Below, one piece after another: positions 24,599-33,974 of a stretch of 64,000 nucleotides of DNA. Numbering within the stretch: position 1 is the first letter of the stretch; each line of letters starts with the position of its first letter. The position numbers and the translations under genes were made by a program. The notes under the pieces are model-generated. The model had not been told where the DNA came from. It searched no databases and worked only from the letters and a program-made list of their open reading frames with translations. This DNA is from Candidatus Ornithobacterium hominis (GTDB lineage Bacteria; Bacteroidota; Bacteroidia; Flavobacteriales; Weeksellaceae). The DNA lies in assembly GCF_951229915.1 (NCBI RefSeq), contig NZ_OX579588.1:434001-498000 (forward strand), read 5' to 3'.

Positions 24599-26056
24599 TT
24601 ATTTTCTTTGATTATAGACTTGTCCGCTTTTCAATGTTTTCCCAGAGAAAAGCTGATCTATTGTAACTAAATGATAACCCTTAGCCTTAAGATTTTTAAT
24701 CACGGTTGGCATCGCATCCACGGTAGATTTATGAATATCGTGAGCCAATAAAATTCCGTTGGGCTTCCCTTTGCTCATGCGTTCAGCCACCGTTTTGGAA
24801 TTTCTGTCTTTCCAATCCAATGGGTCTAAATCCCATAGAATAATAGGTAATTTAGCTGTAGACTTCACTAAATCATTGTATGAACCATACGGCGGGCGTA
24901 AAATAGTGGGTTCCACACCTGTGATGTCTTTAATTACTTTATTGGTATCAAAAATTTGATGCTCAATTCCTGAGCGGCTTAATTTCTTTAAATCTTTGTG
25001 GTCCCAGCTGTGGTTCCCGATTTGGTGACCTTCTGCATGGATACGCTGAATCGTATTTTGCTGAATTTTAGCCGATTTCCCTAAAACAAAAAAAGTAGCT
25101 TTAGCTTCGTTTTCCTTCAAAATATCCAGCAACTGAGGTGTGTAATTTGATGGCCCATCATCAAAAGTCAAGGCAACGCACGGCACTTCTCCACAATCTA
25201 TATCATCCGTGGGTAAGACTTGTGTAATTGTGGTTTGTTCTGTTTCATATTCCTCTTTTTTTGGCTGAATGTGCAATAGAGATTGATAGTTTGGACTTAA
25301 TAAATCGCTGTATTCATCAGGACTTAAAGTTACCTCAAGCGCTCCTAAATCGCCTGAAGAGATTTGATATTTATTGAAATAAATTTTTAAATTTCCAGAT
25401 TCATCCCAAGAAAAAGCATTATAATTTTCATCATTAGCTACAGTACCTTGCTGAAAAGTTTCAATATTATTTTCCCACATCACTTTTTTATCTTTTTCAG
25501 TTAGATTTTGGCTGATTTTTTCTTTGATGTTTTTTTCAGCTTTAGCTTGAATTGTATTGACTATTTTTTTGAAATTTTCTCTCGGAAATAAATCAGAAAA
25601 AATAATCAATTTTTCATTTTTCACATCATAAACGTGCGTGAAATATTGATGGTTGTAATTATTGCCCAAAGACGTATTTCTTTCAATCAAAAAAGAAAGA
25701 AAACGAGTGTTTTTATCAATAATTTCAAAATGCTGAACGAAATCAATGCCAGACGGAGCGTTTGCATTAATGTCTTTGGTAGCTTCTTTAAATTCATTTA
25801 AATATGATTGAACAAAATTTTCTTCATTTTCGTTAACGAACGAATAAAAAGTTTTAGCAAAAGAAGCATGAAAAAGATTTTTTTCCTTTGAGCCTTCAGA
25901 GCCTACTTGCAATTTTTTGATTTGAATGCTATCGGTTAATTGTTGTAAATCAATATGTTCTGTTAATATAATTTTATCAGGAGCATTGTTTTCAACTGTG
26001 TTTTTGCAGCCAAAAGTGATGGCTAAAAATGAAAAGATTAATAATGTGTTTCTCAT
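24599..26056 (-). CDS. Polysaccharide deacetylase lipoprotein (NodB domain) with RsiV/PdaC-like N-terminal domain
   Basis: 485 residues. MRNTLLIFSFLAITFGC is a lipoprotein signal with Cys17. Residues about 55-265 resemble the DUF3298/DUF4163 region of PdaC. A carbohydrate esterase family 4 domain follows, with intact motifs: TFDDGPS (Asp299, Asp300), HSWDH (His349, His353), RPPYG (387-391), the LDPLDW motif and LLAHD with His439. It should remove acetyl groups from peptidoglycan or another GlcNAc polymer in the periplasm. It sits inside the hut operon between hutI and hutU without an obvious link. A degenerate paralogue is at 38935. Confidence 0.88.
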   Translation of the reverse strand: MRNTLLIFSFLAITFGCKNTVENNAPDKIILTEHIDLQQLTDSIQIKKLQVGSEGSKEKNLFHASFAKTFYSFVNENEENFVQSYLNEFKEATKDINANAPSGIDFVQHFEIIDKNTRFLSFLIERNTSLGNNYNHQYFTHVYDVKNEKLIIFSDLFPRENFKKIVNTIQAKAEKNIKEKISQNLTEKDKKVMWENNIETFQQGTVANDENYNAFSWDESGNLKIYFNKYQISSGDLGALEVTLSPDEYSDLLSPNYQSLLHIQPKKEEYETEQTTITQVLPTDDIDCGEVPCVALTFDDGPSNYTPQLLDILKENEAKATFFVLGKSAKIQQNTIQRIHAEGHQIGNHSWDHKDLKKLSRSGIEHQIFDTNKVIKDITGVEPTILRPPYGSYNDLVKSTAKLPIILWDLDPLDWKDRNSKTVAERMSKGKPNGILLAHDIHKSTVDAMPTVIKNLKAKGYHLVTIDQLFSGKTLKSGQVYNQRK

Positions 26057-26092
26057 AGAATTTATTGATAATTTTGAATTGTTTTAAAAATT

Positions 26093-27325
26093 TTAATTCA
26101 CAAAAACTTTTTCGCCATTGATGTAAACCATTTCTGGCAATAAACGTCCTTGTTGATAGGTGATTTCTTGATAGTTATCCGCGTCAAAAATAGTGAAATT
26201 GGCTTGATTTCCTTCTATCAAACTCCCAAATTTTTCAGCCCGCAAAGCGTAAGCAGCTCTGGCAGTAACCCCAGCCAAAACCTCGGCATTGCTCAATTTT
26301 TGGAAACTTGCTAAAATCGCAGCTTGTGCAATTATATTTCCCTGTGGAGCGGAACCTGGATTCCAGTCGGAGGCAATCGCCAAACAAGCTCCAGCATCCA
26401 ACAATGCACGAGCTGGCGTGAACGGACACCCCAAGCCCAGTGAAGCTCCTGGTAAAGCGGTAGCTACTGTATCTGAATTGGCTAAAAGCTCAATTTCCTT
26501 GGCTGTGCTCACCTCCAAGTGGTCGGCACTCACGGCACCAACTTGCACAGCAATTTCGCTCCCTCCCGTTGAAAATTGGTCGGCATGCACCGTAATATCA
26601 AAACCTAAATCTTTAGCTTTTTCAAAATACGGAATCGTAACTTTGGCATCAAACGCTTCTTCTTCTATAAAAGCGTCTATCCTTTTCGTTAAATTTTCTT
26701 CAACTAAAATCGGAAACAATTCATTTTCAATTGATTCCAAGTATTGTTGATGCGTTCCGTCAAAATCTTTAGGCAGAGTATGAGCAGCCAAACAAGTGGA
26801 AATCAAATTTTGCTTCGTATACTGATTGGCTTCTTTGATGGCACGTAACATTTTCAGTTCAGATTCCACCGAAAGCCCATAGCCACTTTTCACCTCAACG
26901 GTGGTGATGCCTTGTTTTAATAAATAATCTGCTCTTTTGATGATGATTTGAGCTAATTCCTCTTGGCTGGCTTTTCGGGTATTTAGCACGGTGCTCCAGA
27001 TTCCGCCGCCTTCTTTGGCGATGTCTAAATAGGATTTTCCTGCATTTCTCATCGCAAAATCTTTAGCGCGCGTTCCACCCCAGCAAATGTGCGTATGGCT
27101 ATCTACAAAACCAGGTAAAGCTACTTTTTTACCTGTGATTTTCACGATTTCAGCCTCAGGATTTTGAGATTTTAATACATCAAAATCATCAATGATTTGA
27201 ATTTTTTCTTTATCTATTAAAATTCCTGCATTGGTTTTAATTTCAAGTTGTTCGTCTTTCAATGCTCCTTTCAAAGGTAAATCAGACATTGTTAAAACCT
27301 GTGCAAACGGACCAATAAGTTTCAT
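26093..27325 (-). CDS. hutI: Imidazolonepropionase
   Basis: Third step of histidine degradation, opening imidazolone propionate to formiminoglutamate. 410 residues. The amidohydrolase metal motif is DSHTHICWGG near residue 80, and KSGYGLSVESELKML, TVHADQFSTGG, SADHLEV and ASDWNPGSAPQG are the family's barrel blocks. The start is 4 bp after the hutH stop. No hutG or ftcD-type gene is present in the window to finish the pathway. Confidence 0.95.
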   Translation of the reverse strand: MKLIGPFAQVLTMSDLPLKGALKDEQLEIKTNAGILIDKEKIQIIDDFDVLKSQNPEAEIVKITGKKVALPGFVDSHTHICWGGTRAKDFAMRNAGKSYLDIAKEGGGIWSTVLNTRKASQEELAQIIIKRADYLLKQGITTVEVKSGYGLSVESELKMLRAIKEANQYTKQNLISTCLAAHTLPKDFDGTHQQYLESIENELFPILVEENLTKRIDAFIEEEAFDAKVTIPYFEKAKDLGFDITVHADQFSTGGSEIAVQVGAVSADHLEVSTAKEIELLANSDTVATALPGASLGLGCPFTPARALLDAGACLAIASDWNPGSAPQGNIIAQAAILASFQKLSNAEVLAGVTARAAYALRAEKFGSLIEGNQANFTIFDADNYQEITYQQGRLLPEMVYINGEKVFVN

Positions 27326-27329
27326 TTTT

Positions 27330-28829
27330 TTATTTTTTTAAATTTCCTTTTTGAATCAATTTAATTCCCTTTTCTATATATTCACCAAAAAATTCGTCTT
27401 TTTCAAAAAACGGAACAATTTCTCTCACTTTTGAATGAATTTTTTCTAAAATTGGTGAAGTTTTCAACGGACGGTTAAAATCTAAAGCTTGACAAGCTGT
27501 GAGCAGTTCTATCGCTTGAATTTTTTCTACATTATCTAAAATCATATGCAATTTTCTGCCCGAAATGCTTCCCATACTCACATGGTCTTCTTGCCCCATA
27601 GAGGTTGGCACAGAATCTCCGCTGGCGGGGAAAAGCAAGGATTTGTTTTCGGTAACCAAGGCTGCCGTGGTGTATTGCCAAATCATAAAACCAGAATTCA
27701 AACCTGTTTCTTTCAGCAATAATTTGGGTTGACCAACTTTTTCGCCTTCTAAGCTTAAGTAAACTCTTCTATCAGCTATGTTTCCTAATTCTGCGGTAGC
27801 TAAAGCTGCGTAATCCAAAACCATTGCCAAGGGTTGCCCATGGAAATTTCCGCCAGAAATTGCTTCTCCGTCAAGGGTAATAATGGGGTTATCCGTTACG
27901 GCATTTAATTCAATTTCAGTCAGTTCCTTCAAGTGTTTCCAAGCATTTCTACTCGCTCCGTGGACTTGCGGCATACAACGCAAAGAGTAGGGGTCTTGTA
28001 CTCTATCGCAATTTTTGTGCGAAGCTGGAATTTCTGAATCGGCTAAGTAATTTCTTAAATTTTCTGCCACTTGTTGAGTGCCCTCATACGGACGAATTTC
28101 ATGCAATTCTTTTTTGAAAGGCGAAGTAGAACCTTTTAATGCATCTAGCATCAACGCACCGATTAAATCAGCGTTTTCTAAAGTGTCTCCCATTCGGTGA
28201 ACACCCCAAACGGCGTGGGCTAAAATAAATTGCGTTCCGTTAATCAAAGCCAAACCTTCTTTTGCTCCTAAATCAATCGGTTTTAAATTCAATTCTTGAT
28301 ATACTTTTTCTGTAGCAACAATTTCATTTTTGAATTTCACTTTTCCAAGACCAATCAATGGCAAAAATAAATGTGAAAGCGGAGCTAAATCACCCGATGC
28401 ACCAACAGAGCCTTGCGCTGGAACTTGTGGCAAAATATCATTTTCAAACAAAAATTGGATTCTCTCTACGGTTTGCAATTGAATGCCAGAAAAGCCCTTG
28501 GAGAGTGCGTGTAATTTGGTTAAAAGCATTAATCTCACCAAGTTATCTTCCAATGGATTTCCTACGCCAACAGCATGAGATTTCAAAATATTTTCTTGCA
28601 GTTTACGCGTTTCTTCTTTAGTGATTTTCACTGTGCAAAGCGGGCCAAAACCAGTATTTATGCCGTAAACCGTTTGGTCTGAATTGACAATATTTTCAAC
28701 ACGTTGTGCAGATTCATTGATGATTTGTTTGGATTTTTCTGTCAAAAGAATTCCTTTCTCTTTACGAATAATTTGAATGCAAGTTTCAACATTTAAATTT
28801 TCTTCGCCTAGCTTAAATGGTTGATTCAT
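27330..28829 (-). CDS. hutH: Histidine ammonia-lyase
   Basis: Opens the hut pathway by deaminating histidine to urocanate. 499 residues. GSVGASGDLAPLSH contains the Ala144-Ser145-Gly146 triad that forms the MIO electrophile, with Tyr55 in TVYGINTGFGPL as general base. QEDHVSMGSISGRK and NPIITLDGEAISGGNFHGQP complete the active site. It is the first gene of the run hutH-hutI-deacetylase-hutU. Confidence 0.96.
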   Translation of the reverse strand: MNQPFKLGEENLNVETCIQIIRKEKGILLTEKSKQIINESAQRVENIVNSDQTVYGINTGFGPLCTVKITKEETRKLQENILKSHAVGVGNPLEDNLVRLMLLTKLHALSKGFSGIQLQTVERIQFLFENDILPQVPAQGSVGASGDLAPLSHLFLPLIGLGKVKFKNEIVATEKVYQELNLKPIDLGAKEGLALINGTQFILAHAVWGVHRMGDTLENADLIGALMLDALKGSTSPFKKELHEIRPYEGTQQVAENLRNYLADSEIPASHKNCDRVQDPYSLRCMPQVHGASRNAWKHLKELTEIELNAVTDNPIITLDGEAISGGNFHGQPLAMVLDYAALATAELGNIADRRVYLSLEGEKVGQPKLLLKETGLNSGFMIWQYTTAALVTENKSLLFPASGDSVPTSMGQEDHVSMGSISGRKLHMILDNVEKIQAIELLTACQALDFNRPLKTSPILEKIHSKVREIVPFFEKDEFFGEYIEKGIKLIQKGNLKK

Positions 28830-28919
28830 TATTTTCTTTTTTTGAGCCTAAAGTTAAAAATACAATTATTCAATGAAAATTTTGAGCCAAAAAATGCGAC
28901 GTTTGGGCAACTTTAGTTT

Positions 28920-28936
28920 AACTAAAAATTTTAGTT
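28920..28936. promoter_or_regulatory. 17-bp perfect inverted repeat upstream of hutH
   Basis: AACTAAAAATTTTAGTT, 8-bp arms around one A, about 90 bp before the hutH start. A candidate operator for hut control; AT-rich composition makes chance possible. Confidence 0.3.
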
Positions 28937-29053
28937 TTAAATTTTAAAGAATTGATTGAGCTTAAAATATGCTTTTTGAGCTTAAGATGAAAAAAATGTT
29001 AGCAAAAAAATAAAGCTTTATAAAAATTTCTATCGGCTAAAAATGCTTGAAAA

Positions 29054-29072
29054 TTTTTTAAGCCTTAAAAAA
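29054..29072. repeat. Dispersed 19-bp palindrome downstream of lptB
   Basis: Perfect copy between the lptB stop and the hutH promoter region. Confidence 0.75.
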
Positions 29073-29137
29073 AAGCTAGTAATTTATAAATAACGTTCTA
29101 AATGCTCAAGAATTGATAAATTAATCACTAAAAAAAT

Positions 29138-29866
29138 CTAAATCTTCTCAAAACGGAAGTTTTCGCCCAAATAAACCCGACGAACATCAGGGTCGTTTGC
29201 TAATTCTTCTGGGCTTCCTTCTTTTAGTATTCGTCCTTCAAACATGATGTAAGTTTTATCTGTAATAGCTAAAGTTTGCTGAACGTTATGGTCTGTAATT
29301 AAGATACCTATATTCTTTTTCACCAGTGAACGCACAATTTTTTGAATATCTTCTACCGCAATCGGGTCGACCCCAGCAAAAGGCTCGTCTAATAAAATGA
29401 ACTTAGGATCAACGGCCAATGCACGTGCTATTTCAGTTCTTCTGCGTTCGCCTCCCGAGAGTAAATCGCCACGATTATGGCGTACGTGTTCTAAGCCAAA
29501 TTCTGCAATCAACTCATCGCGGCGGGTGATTCTTTCTTTTTTAGAAAGTTTCATCATCTCTAGCACGCTCATGATGTTATCTTCTACCGATAGTTTTCTG
29601 AAGACAGAAGCTTCTTGTGCCAAGTAGCCGATTCCCTTTTGGGCTCGGCGATACATGGCGTTTCTAGTAATGTTATCATCATTTAAGAAAACTTTACCCT
29701 CGGTTGGTTTTATCAAGCCTACAATCATATAAAAAGTCGTTGTTTTACCAGCACCGTTTGGCCCTAGTAAACCGATAATCTGCCCTTGCTCCACACTGAG
29801 CGAGACATCTTTTACAACTCTTTTTTTACCGTAGTTTTTAATTAAGTTTTCTCCTTTTAGTATCAT
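29138..29866 (-). CDS. lptB: LPS export ABC transporter ATPase
   Basis: Powers extraction of lipopolysaccharide from the inner membrane with LptFGC. 242 residues. Walker A GPNGAGKTTTFYMIVG, signature LSGGERRRTEIARALA, Walker B FILLDEPFAGVDP and the H-loop ILITDHNVQQTL are intact. LAQEASVFRKLSVEDN is the typical LptB Q-loop region. The partner permease genes are not adjacent, as is common. A TATTTTTG element lies just upstream. Confidence 0.94.
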   Translation of the reverse strand: MILKGENLIKNYGKKRVVKDVSLSVEQGQIIGLLGPNGAGKTTTFYMIVGLIKPTEGKVFLNDDNITRNAMYRRAQKGIGYLAQEASVFRKLSVEDNIMSVLEMMKLSKKERITRRDELIAEFGLEHVRHNRGDLLSGGERRRTEIARALAVDPKFILLDEPFAGVDPIAVEDIQKIVRSLVKKNIGILITDHNVQQTLAITDKTYIMFEGRILKEGSPEELANDPDVRRVYLGENFRFEKI

Positions 29867-29874
29867 TTCAATCC

Positions 29875-29882
29875 CAAAAATA
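29875..29882 (-). promoter_or_regulatory. lptB promoter, -7 element TATTTTTG
   Basis: TAnnTTTG match on the minus strand, 9 bp before the lptB ATG. Confidence 0.5.
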
Positions 29883-29935
29883 TTTAATTAAAATTAATTC
29901 TTCTCAATATTTGAATGAATAATTCTTTAAAATAC

Positions 29936-29943
29936 TATATTTG
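29936..29943 (+). promoter_or_regulatory. Promoter -7 element TATATTTG for 29949 and bshC
   Basis: Perfect TAnnTTTG match 6 bp before the ATG at 29949. It is the only promoter seen for the downstream bshC. Confidence 0.6.
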
Positions 29944-29948
29944 TTAAT

Positions 29949-30272
29949 ATGCATTGTTATGTAAAAATATTTTTTTTCTCTGTGTTTTTGGCTTTTTCTG
30001 AATATACAAGTAAATATACAAGTGAATATACAAGCGTAAACAAAATAAATCAATCAGCAGCTGAAATGATGATTTCTGTGACGACAAGAAATATGGAAGA
30101 GTTAAATTGGATTTTAGAAAATAAAATTCCTCTAAATAAAATGATTGCTTTTACAGGAACTAAAATTTCTACCTTAGAGTTTTCCCTAACGCTTGAAAAT
30201 ACACCCAACAACGTAGGAACTTTGGGTGACTTTTCTCGCCCTTTAGAAGTTTATAAAACCTTTTACCCATAA
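29949..30272 (+). pseudogene. Short secreted-like ORF, probable GDPD remnant
   Basis: 107 residues. A hydrophobic N-terminus (CYVKIFFFSVFLAFSEYTS) runs into three in-frame 12-bp repeats encoding EYTS/KYTS. MISVTTRNMEELNWILENK and IPLNKMIAFTGT follow, resembling an internal strand pair of Bacteroidetes glycerophosphodiester phosphodiesterases, and then a NNVGTLGDFSRP segment like their GTMGNLD part. The catalytic HRGG region and the barrel end are missing, so this looks like an internally deleted gene still transcribed ahead of bshC (its stop and the bshC ATG share one base). The family call is from motif memory. Confidence 0.4.
29999..30034 (+). repeat. 12-bp tandem repeat, three units
   Basis: Units TGAATATACAAG, TAAATATACAAG and TGAATATACAAG, in frame within the ORF at 29949. 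Copy-number change would keep the frame. Confidence 0.85.
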
Positions 30273-31843
30273 TGCAAACATATCCATTGCAAAATACTGG
30301 AGTCTCGAGATTAATCCAAGATTTTCTAAACGAATCCCCTGACTTGAAAAACTTTTACACTCAAAAAGTAAGCCGTGAGAGTTTGATGCAGCAGGCCAAA
30401 GTTAAAACTAAAAGTTATAAAAACCGAGCAGTTCTTACGCAGGTTTTATCTGCTCAAAACCAAATTCTTACAGCTAAGCAGCAAAAAAATTTAAAGGCTT
30501 TAGAAAATCCAAATGCCGTTACGGTGACAACTGGGCATCAATTAAATTTAGCAACTGGGCCACTTTATTTTATTTATAAAATTTTGCACACGGTGAAAAT
30601 GTGTGAGGAAATGAACCGAAGCCAAGAGCAATTCACGTTTGTTCCGATTTTTTGGATGGCGACGGAAGATCATGATTTTGAGGAAATAAACCATTTTAGT
30701 ACCTACCAATCGACCTACCGCTGGCAGCGAGAAAGCGGTGGCTTTGTAGGGGAAATGGGAACCGACGGGGTTTTAGCTGTTTTTACCGAATTTTTCAAAG
30801 GCTTAGAAAAAAATCAAGCGGCTAAGAATTTAGAAAAAATGATAACCAAGGCTTATCAGAAAAAAGATTTAGCCGCATCAACACGGTTTCTGGTGCAGGA
30901 ATTACTGGGCGAATGGGGTGTTTTAATTTTAGATGCTAATCACCCTGAATTGAAAAGATTAGCAATACCTTATTTTGAGAAAGAGTTGAGAAATCAATTG
31001 GCGCAAGAAGCCGTGCAAGCGACCAATCACCAACTGAGTAAATATAAGGAACAGGCTTTTGCCCGAGAAATCAATTTGTTTTATTCAGAAAATGGGAAAA
31101 GAGAAAGAATTGACTTTGAAGATGGCGTTTACTTTTTGGTTGATAGTTTAAAGAAATTTGAGGGTGATGAAATTTTTAAAGCCTTAGAAAATTCTCCCGA
31201 AAAATTTAGCCCCAATGTGATCCTGCGTCCGCTGTACCAAGAGATTATTTTGCCCAATGTTTGCTACATAGGCGGTGGCGGAGAAATATCTTATTGGCTA
31301 CAGCTTAAGCGAATGTTTGCACAATTTGAGATTGAATTCCCGCTCATTATGCTCCGAAATTCTTTTCTGATTTTAACTAGAAATCAGTGTGAAAAAGCTA
31401 CAAAATTTGGGATTTTACCTCAGCACCTTTTTAGTTCTATATCAGAATTGAAGAGCGAATGGGTAAAGCAACAGACAGATTTGTTTGAAGTTTTAGAAAA
31501 TTTAAAAGAAAGCATCGAGCAAAAATTTTTTAAGGCTTCAGAAATTGCGGAGAAAACTGATGATACGTTTCGGCAAATGCTTTTGGCTCAGCAACAAAAA
31601 CAGCTCAATGGCTATGAGAAAATGAAAAAAAGACTGCAAAAAGCGGAAGAAAAAAGATTGAGGAGTAAGATTCGTAGACTGGAGAATTTGTATGAAATTA
31701 TGTTTCCTAGTGGGACTTGGCAGGAACGGAAAATTAATTTTTCTGTTTTTTATCAAAAATATGGTGAAAATTTCTTTGAAGCGGTGTATGAAAGTTTAGA
31801 TGCTTTTGAATCAAATTTTGTTGTAAAATGTTTTGATTATTAG
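30272..31843 (+). CDS. bshC: Bacillithiol biosynthesis cysteine ligase
   Basis: Adds cysteine to GlcN-malate, the last step of bacillithiol synthesis. 523 residues. VTVTTGHQLNLATGPLYFIYK and FVPIFWMATEDHDFEEINH are the BshC signature blocks of the nucleotidyltransferase-like core, and VCYIGGGGEISYWLQLK lies further on. A C-terminal coiled coil (about 400-470) is typical. The start codon overlaps the upstream remnant's stop (TAATG). Presence with bshA indicates this organism makes bacillithiol. Confidence 0.93.
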   Translation: MQTYPLQNTGVSRLIQDFLNESPDLKNFYTQKVSRESLMQQAKVKTKSYKNRAVLTQVLSAQNQILTAKQQKNLKALENPNAVTVTTGHQLNLATGPLYFIYKILHTVKMCEEMNRSQEQFTFVPIFWMATEDHDFEEINHFSTYQSTYRWQRESGGFVGEMGTDGVLAVFTEFFKGLEKNQAAKNLEKMITKAYQKKDLAASTRFLVQELLGEWGVLILDANHPELKRLAIPYFEKELRNQLAQEAVQATNHQLSKYKEQAFAREINLFYSENGKRERIDFEDGVYFLVDSLKKFEGDEIFKALENSPEKFSPNVILRPLYQEIILPNVCYIGGGGEISYWLQLKRMFAQFEIEFPLIMLRNSFLILTRNQCEKATKFGILPQHLFSSISELKSEWVKQQTDLFEVLENLKESIEQKFFKASEIAEKTDDTFRQMLLAQQQKQLNGYEKMKKRLQKAEEKRLRSKIRRLENLYEIMFPSGTWQERKINFSVFYQKYGENFFEAVYESLDAFESNFVVKCFDY

Positions 31844-31950
31844 CGTCTGAATGAGTTTTAATGGATTGAAATTTAAAGCAAGGGAAGGAAGTAGTTGTTT
31901 TTTTGGAAAAGCGCTAAAATTTAAACAGAGCTTAAAGATAAAATAAATTG

Positions 31951-31958
31951 TATTTTTG
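31951..31958 (+). promoter_or_regulatory. Promoter -7 element TATTTTTG for the LysM gene
   Basis: Perfect TAnnTTTG match 18 bp before the ATG at 31977. Confidence 0.55.
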
Positions 31959-31976
31959 CGTAAAATATACTTTTGA

Positions 31977-33887
31977 ATGAAAAAGATAGTTTTGCCTTTG
32001 TTTTTTTTGATTTCAGTTTTGATGTTGGGGCAGACAAGAACGCACAATGTCCAAGCAAAAGAGACGATATATGGCTTAAGTAAACGATATAAAATTACGC
32101 AAGAAGCGCTGAAAAAAGCAAATCCTTTTTTGTATAAACGCCAATTGCAAAAAGGTGATGTGCTCACAATCCCTGGGAATAGCGATAATGCCCCTAAGGT
32201 GGTAGATACACCACAGCAAATACAAGAGGAGCATAAGCCAAAATTTAAGAATTACCAAGATGATGAGTTCTATTATCGTGTGATAGAGCCTAAAGAAAAT
32301 TTGTACTCGCTGGCAAAGGAATATCAGACTTCGCAAGAAACAATAAAGAGTTTGAATCCATTTTTAGAAAAGCGAGGTTTGCAGGTAGGAGATGTTTTGA
32401 GGATTCCGAAGGAAAAAGTTTTAACAAATCAAGAAAATCCAAAAGGCTTGCATAAAGTGAACCCTGGAGAGACAGTATATACGATTGCCAAAAAAAATAA
32501 TCTGGAGCCAGCCGATGTCTATGCAGCTAATCGTGATTTGCAAAAAGAAAGTTTAAAGGCGGAAGAGTATATCAAAATCCCAGAGAAAAAACGAGTTACC
32601 TTTGAGAATAATCAATTTAAGCATAAAGTTCAGCCCAAGGAAACTATTTTTTCGATTTTAAGAAAATACGATATTACACTGACGGAACTTTTGGAGAGTA
32701 ATCCAGCTCTTAGCAATGGACTAAAAAGTGGAATGACGCTAGAAATTCCTATAGTAAAAGGAGCAAATTTGGCAGACCTAAATCTAGAGCAAATGGAGCT
32801 AAAAGATTATGATGCCTCTAAAGATGAGCAAATTAATGTAGCTCTGATTCTTCCGTTTTATTTAAATCAGCCAAATTCTTACAAAGGAGAACGCCAAGTT
32901 GCGAAAGAATTTTATATGGGAGCGCAAGTAGCGCTTGATGAGTTGATAAAAAGAGGGAAAAAGATTAATGTGAAAATTGTGGATAGCGAAAATAGCAATA
33001 CGACTGTAGATCAATTCATTAAATCCAATGAGATTTATAAATATGATGCACTCATAGGGCCGTTTTTTCAAGATGGGTTGTTACATACGGCACAGACTTT
33101 AGAAAAGTTGAATATTCCAATTTTCTCTCCAGTAGTCAATACAGAGATATTGGAGCAGTTTGAAAATATTTATTTACCGACGCCGAGGGATCAATATTCG
33201 GCAGATATAATTGCTGAAGAAATAGCGAAAAGATATCAAGGGGAACCAATTCAATTATTGACTACTAGCGGAGAAAAAAATGTAGCAGAATATTTGAAGT
33301 CAAAATTGATTAAAACACTGAAAACCAATAGGGTAGAGGTTATTACCAACGCTGATTATATAACTTTAGATAAAGAGATGGTTTCAGGTAAAGATGAGAA
33401 TGGTAACGAAACAAAAGTTGAGATAACGAAACCCGCCATTGCAGTTTTGGTGTCTGAAGATAATGCGTTGGGTAGAAGTTATATTGATAATTTGCTAAAT
33501 CAAGATTTAGATAAAATCAAGGGATATAGCGTGTTCTTTGTGCCAGCGATAGACGTTTTTGATGCCTCAAATGTTACCACAATTAATAAACTGAAGAAAA
33601 TTAATTTTGTATATACAGCAAGCCGAATGATTAACAGCTTCGGGCAATCAGAGAAAGAAGTTTTAAATGCTTTTGACGAGAAATTCTGTCAATTACCAAC
33701 CAAATATATGGCGATGGGATACGATATTATGTTTGATGTTGTTGACCGAATGAATAGGAATGGTTTTATATCTGATTTTGATGCTAAACGAGTAGAAACA
33801 CGCTTGTCAGGTAAGTTTAGTTACGAACAAAGTGAAAAAGGAAAGGCAAAATTAAATAAGGCGATCAGGATTATTCGTTTAAATTAA
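31977..33887 (+). CDS. LysM and periplasmic-binding-domain protein
   Basis: 636 residues, secreted (MKKIVLPLFFLISVLMLGQ). Four LysM motifs occupy the first 260 residues, each with a HxVxxxETxYxLxxxY-like start: near 22, near 90, near 160 and near 215 (HKVQPKETIFSILRKYDIT). They bind peptidoglycan. From about 285 a type-1 periplasmic-binding-like domain begins (INVALILPFYLNQPNS, then AKEFYMGAQVALDEL), of the LppC/amino-acid-sensor type. It may link cell-wall binding with ligand sensing or synthase activation. The ligand is unknown. Confidence 0.85.
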   Translation: MKKIVLPLFFLISVLMLGQTRTHNVQAKETIYGLSKRYKITQEALKKANPFLYKRQLQKGDVLTIPGNSDNAPKVVDTPQQIQEEHKPKFKNYQDDEFYYRVIEPKENLYSLAKEYQTSQETIKSLNPFLEKRGLQVGDVLRIPKEKVLTNQENPKGLHKVNPGETVYTIAKKNNLEPADVYAANRDLQKESLKAEEYIKIPEKKRVTFENNQFKHKVQPKETIFSILRKYDITLTELLESNPALSNGLKSGMTLEIPIVKGANLADLNLEQMELKDYDASKDEQINVALILPFYLNQPNSYKGERQVAKEFYMGAQVALDELIKRGKKINVKIVDSENSNTTVDQFIKSNEIYKYDALIGPFFQDGLLHTAQTLEKLNIPIFSPVVNTEILEQFENIYLPTPRDQYSADIIAEEIAKRYQGEPIQLLTTSGEKNVAEYLKSKLIKTLKTNRVEVITNADYITLDKEMVSGKDENGNETKVEITKPAIAVLVSEDNALGRSYIDNLLNQDLDKIKGYSVFFVPAIDVFDASNVTTINKLKKINFVYTASRMINSFGQSEKEVLNAFDEKFCQLPTKYMAMGYDIMFDVVDRMNRNGFISDFDAKRVETRLSGKFSYEQSEKGKAKLNKAIRIIRLN

Positions 33888-33974
33888 AATTTTTAAAACT
33901 CCAAAAAAACCGTTCTTTTTTAATTTTAAAAGGGATGAATTTTTTATTTTAGTTACCCCAACAATCGTGTTTAA

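Larger units (their letters stand above)
28830..29137. other. Intergenic region upstream of hutH
   Basis: About 308 bp between hutH and lptB, both on the minus strand. It holds the inverted repeat at 28920-28936 and a dispersed palindrome at 29054-29072. No convincing TAnnTTTG element was found for hutH and no open frame is supported. Confidence 0.5.

Noticed and set aside
26289..26750. 153-codon plus-strand frame inside hutI
   Set aside because: Shadow of a well-supported hutI coding sequence; composition is that of a complement strand.
22567..28829. hut genes as a complete pathway operon
   Set aside because: The final formiminoglutamate step gene is not in the window, so completeness cannot be claimed.
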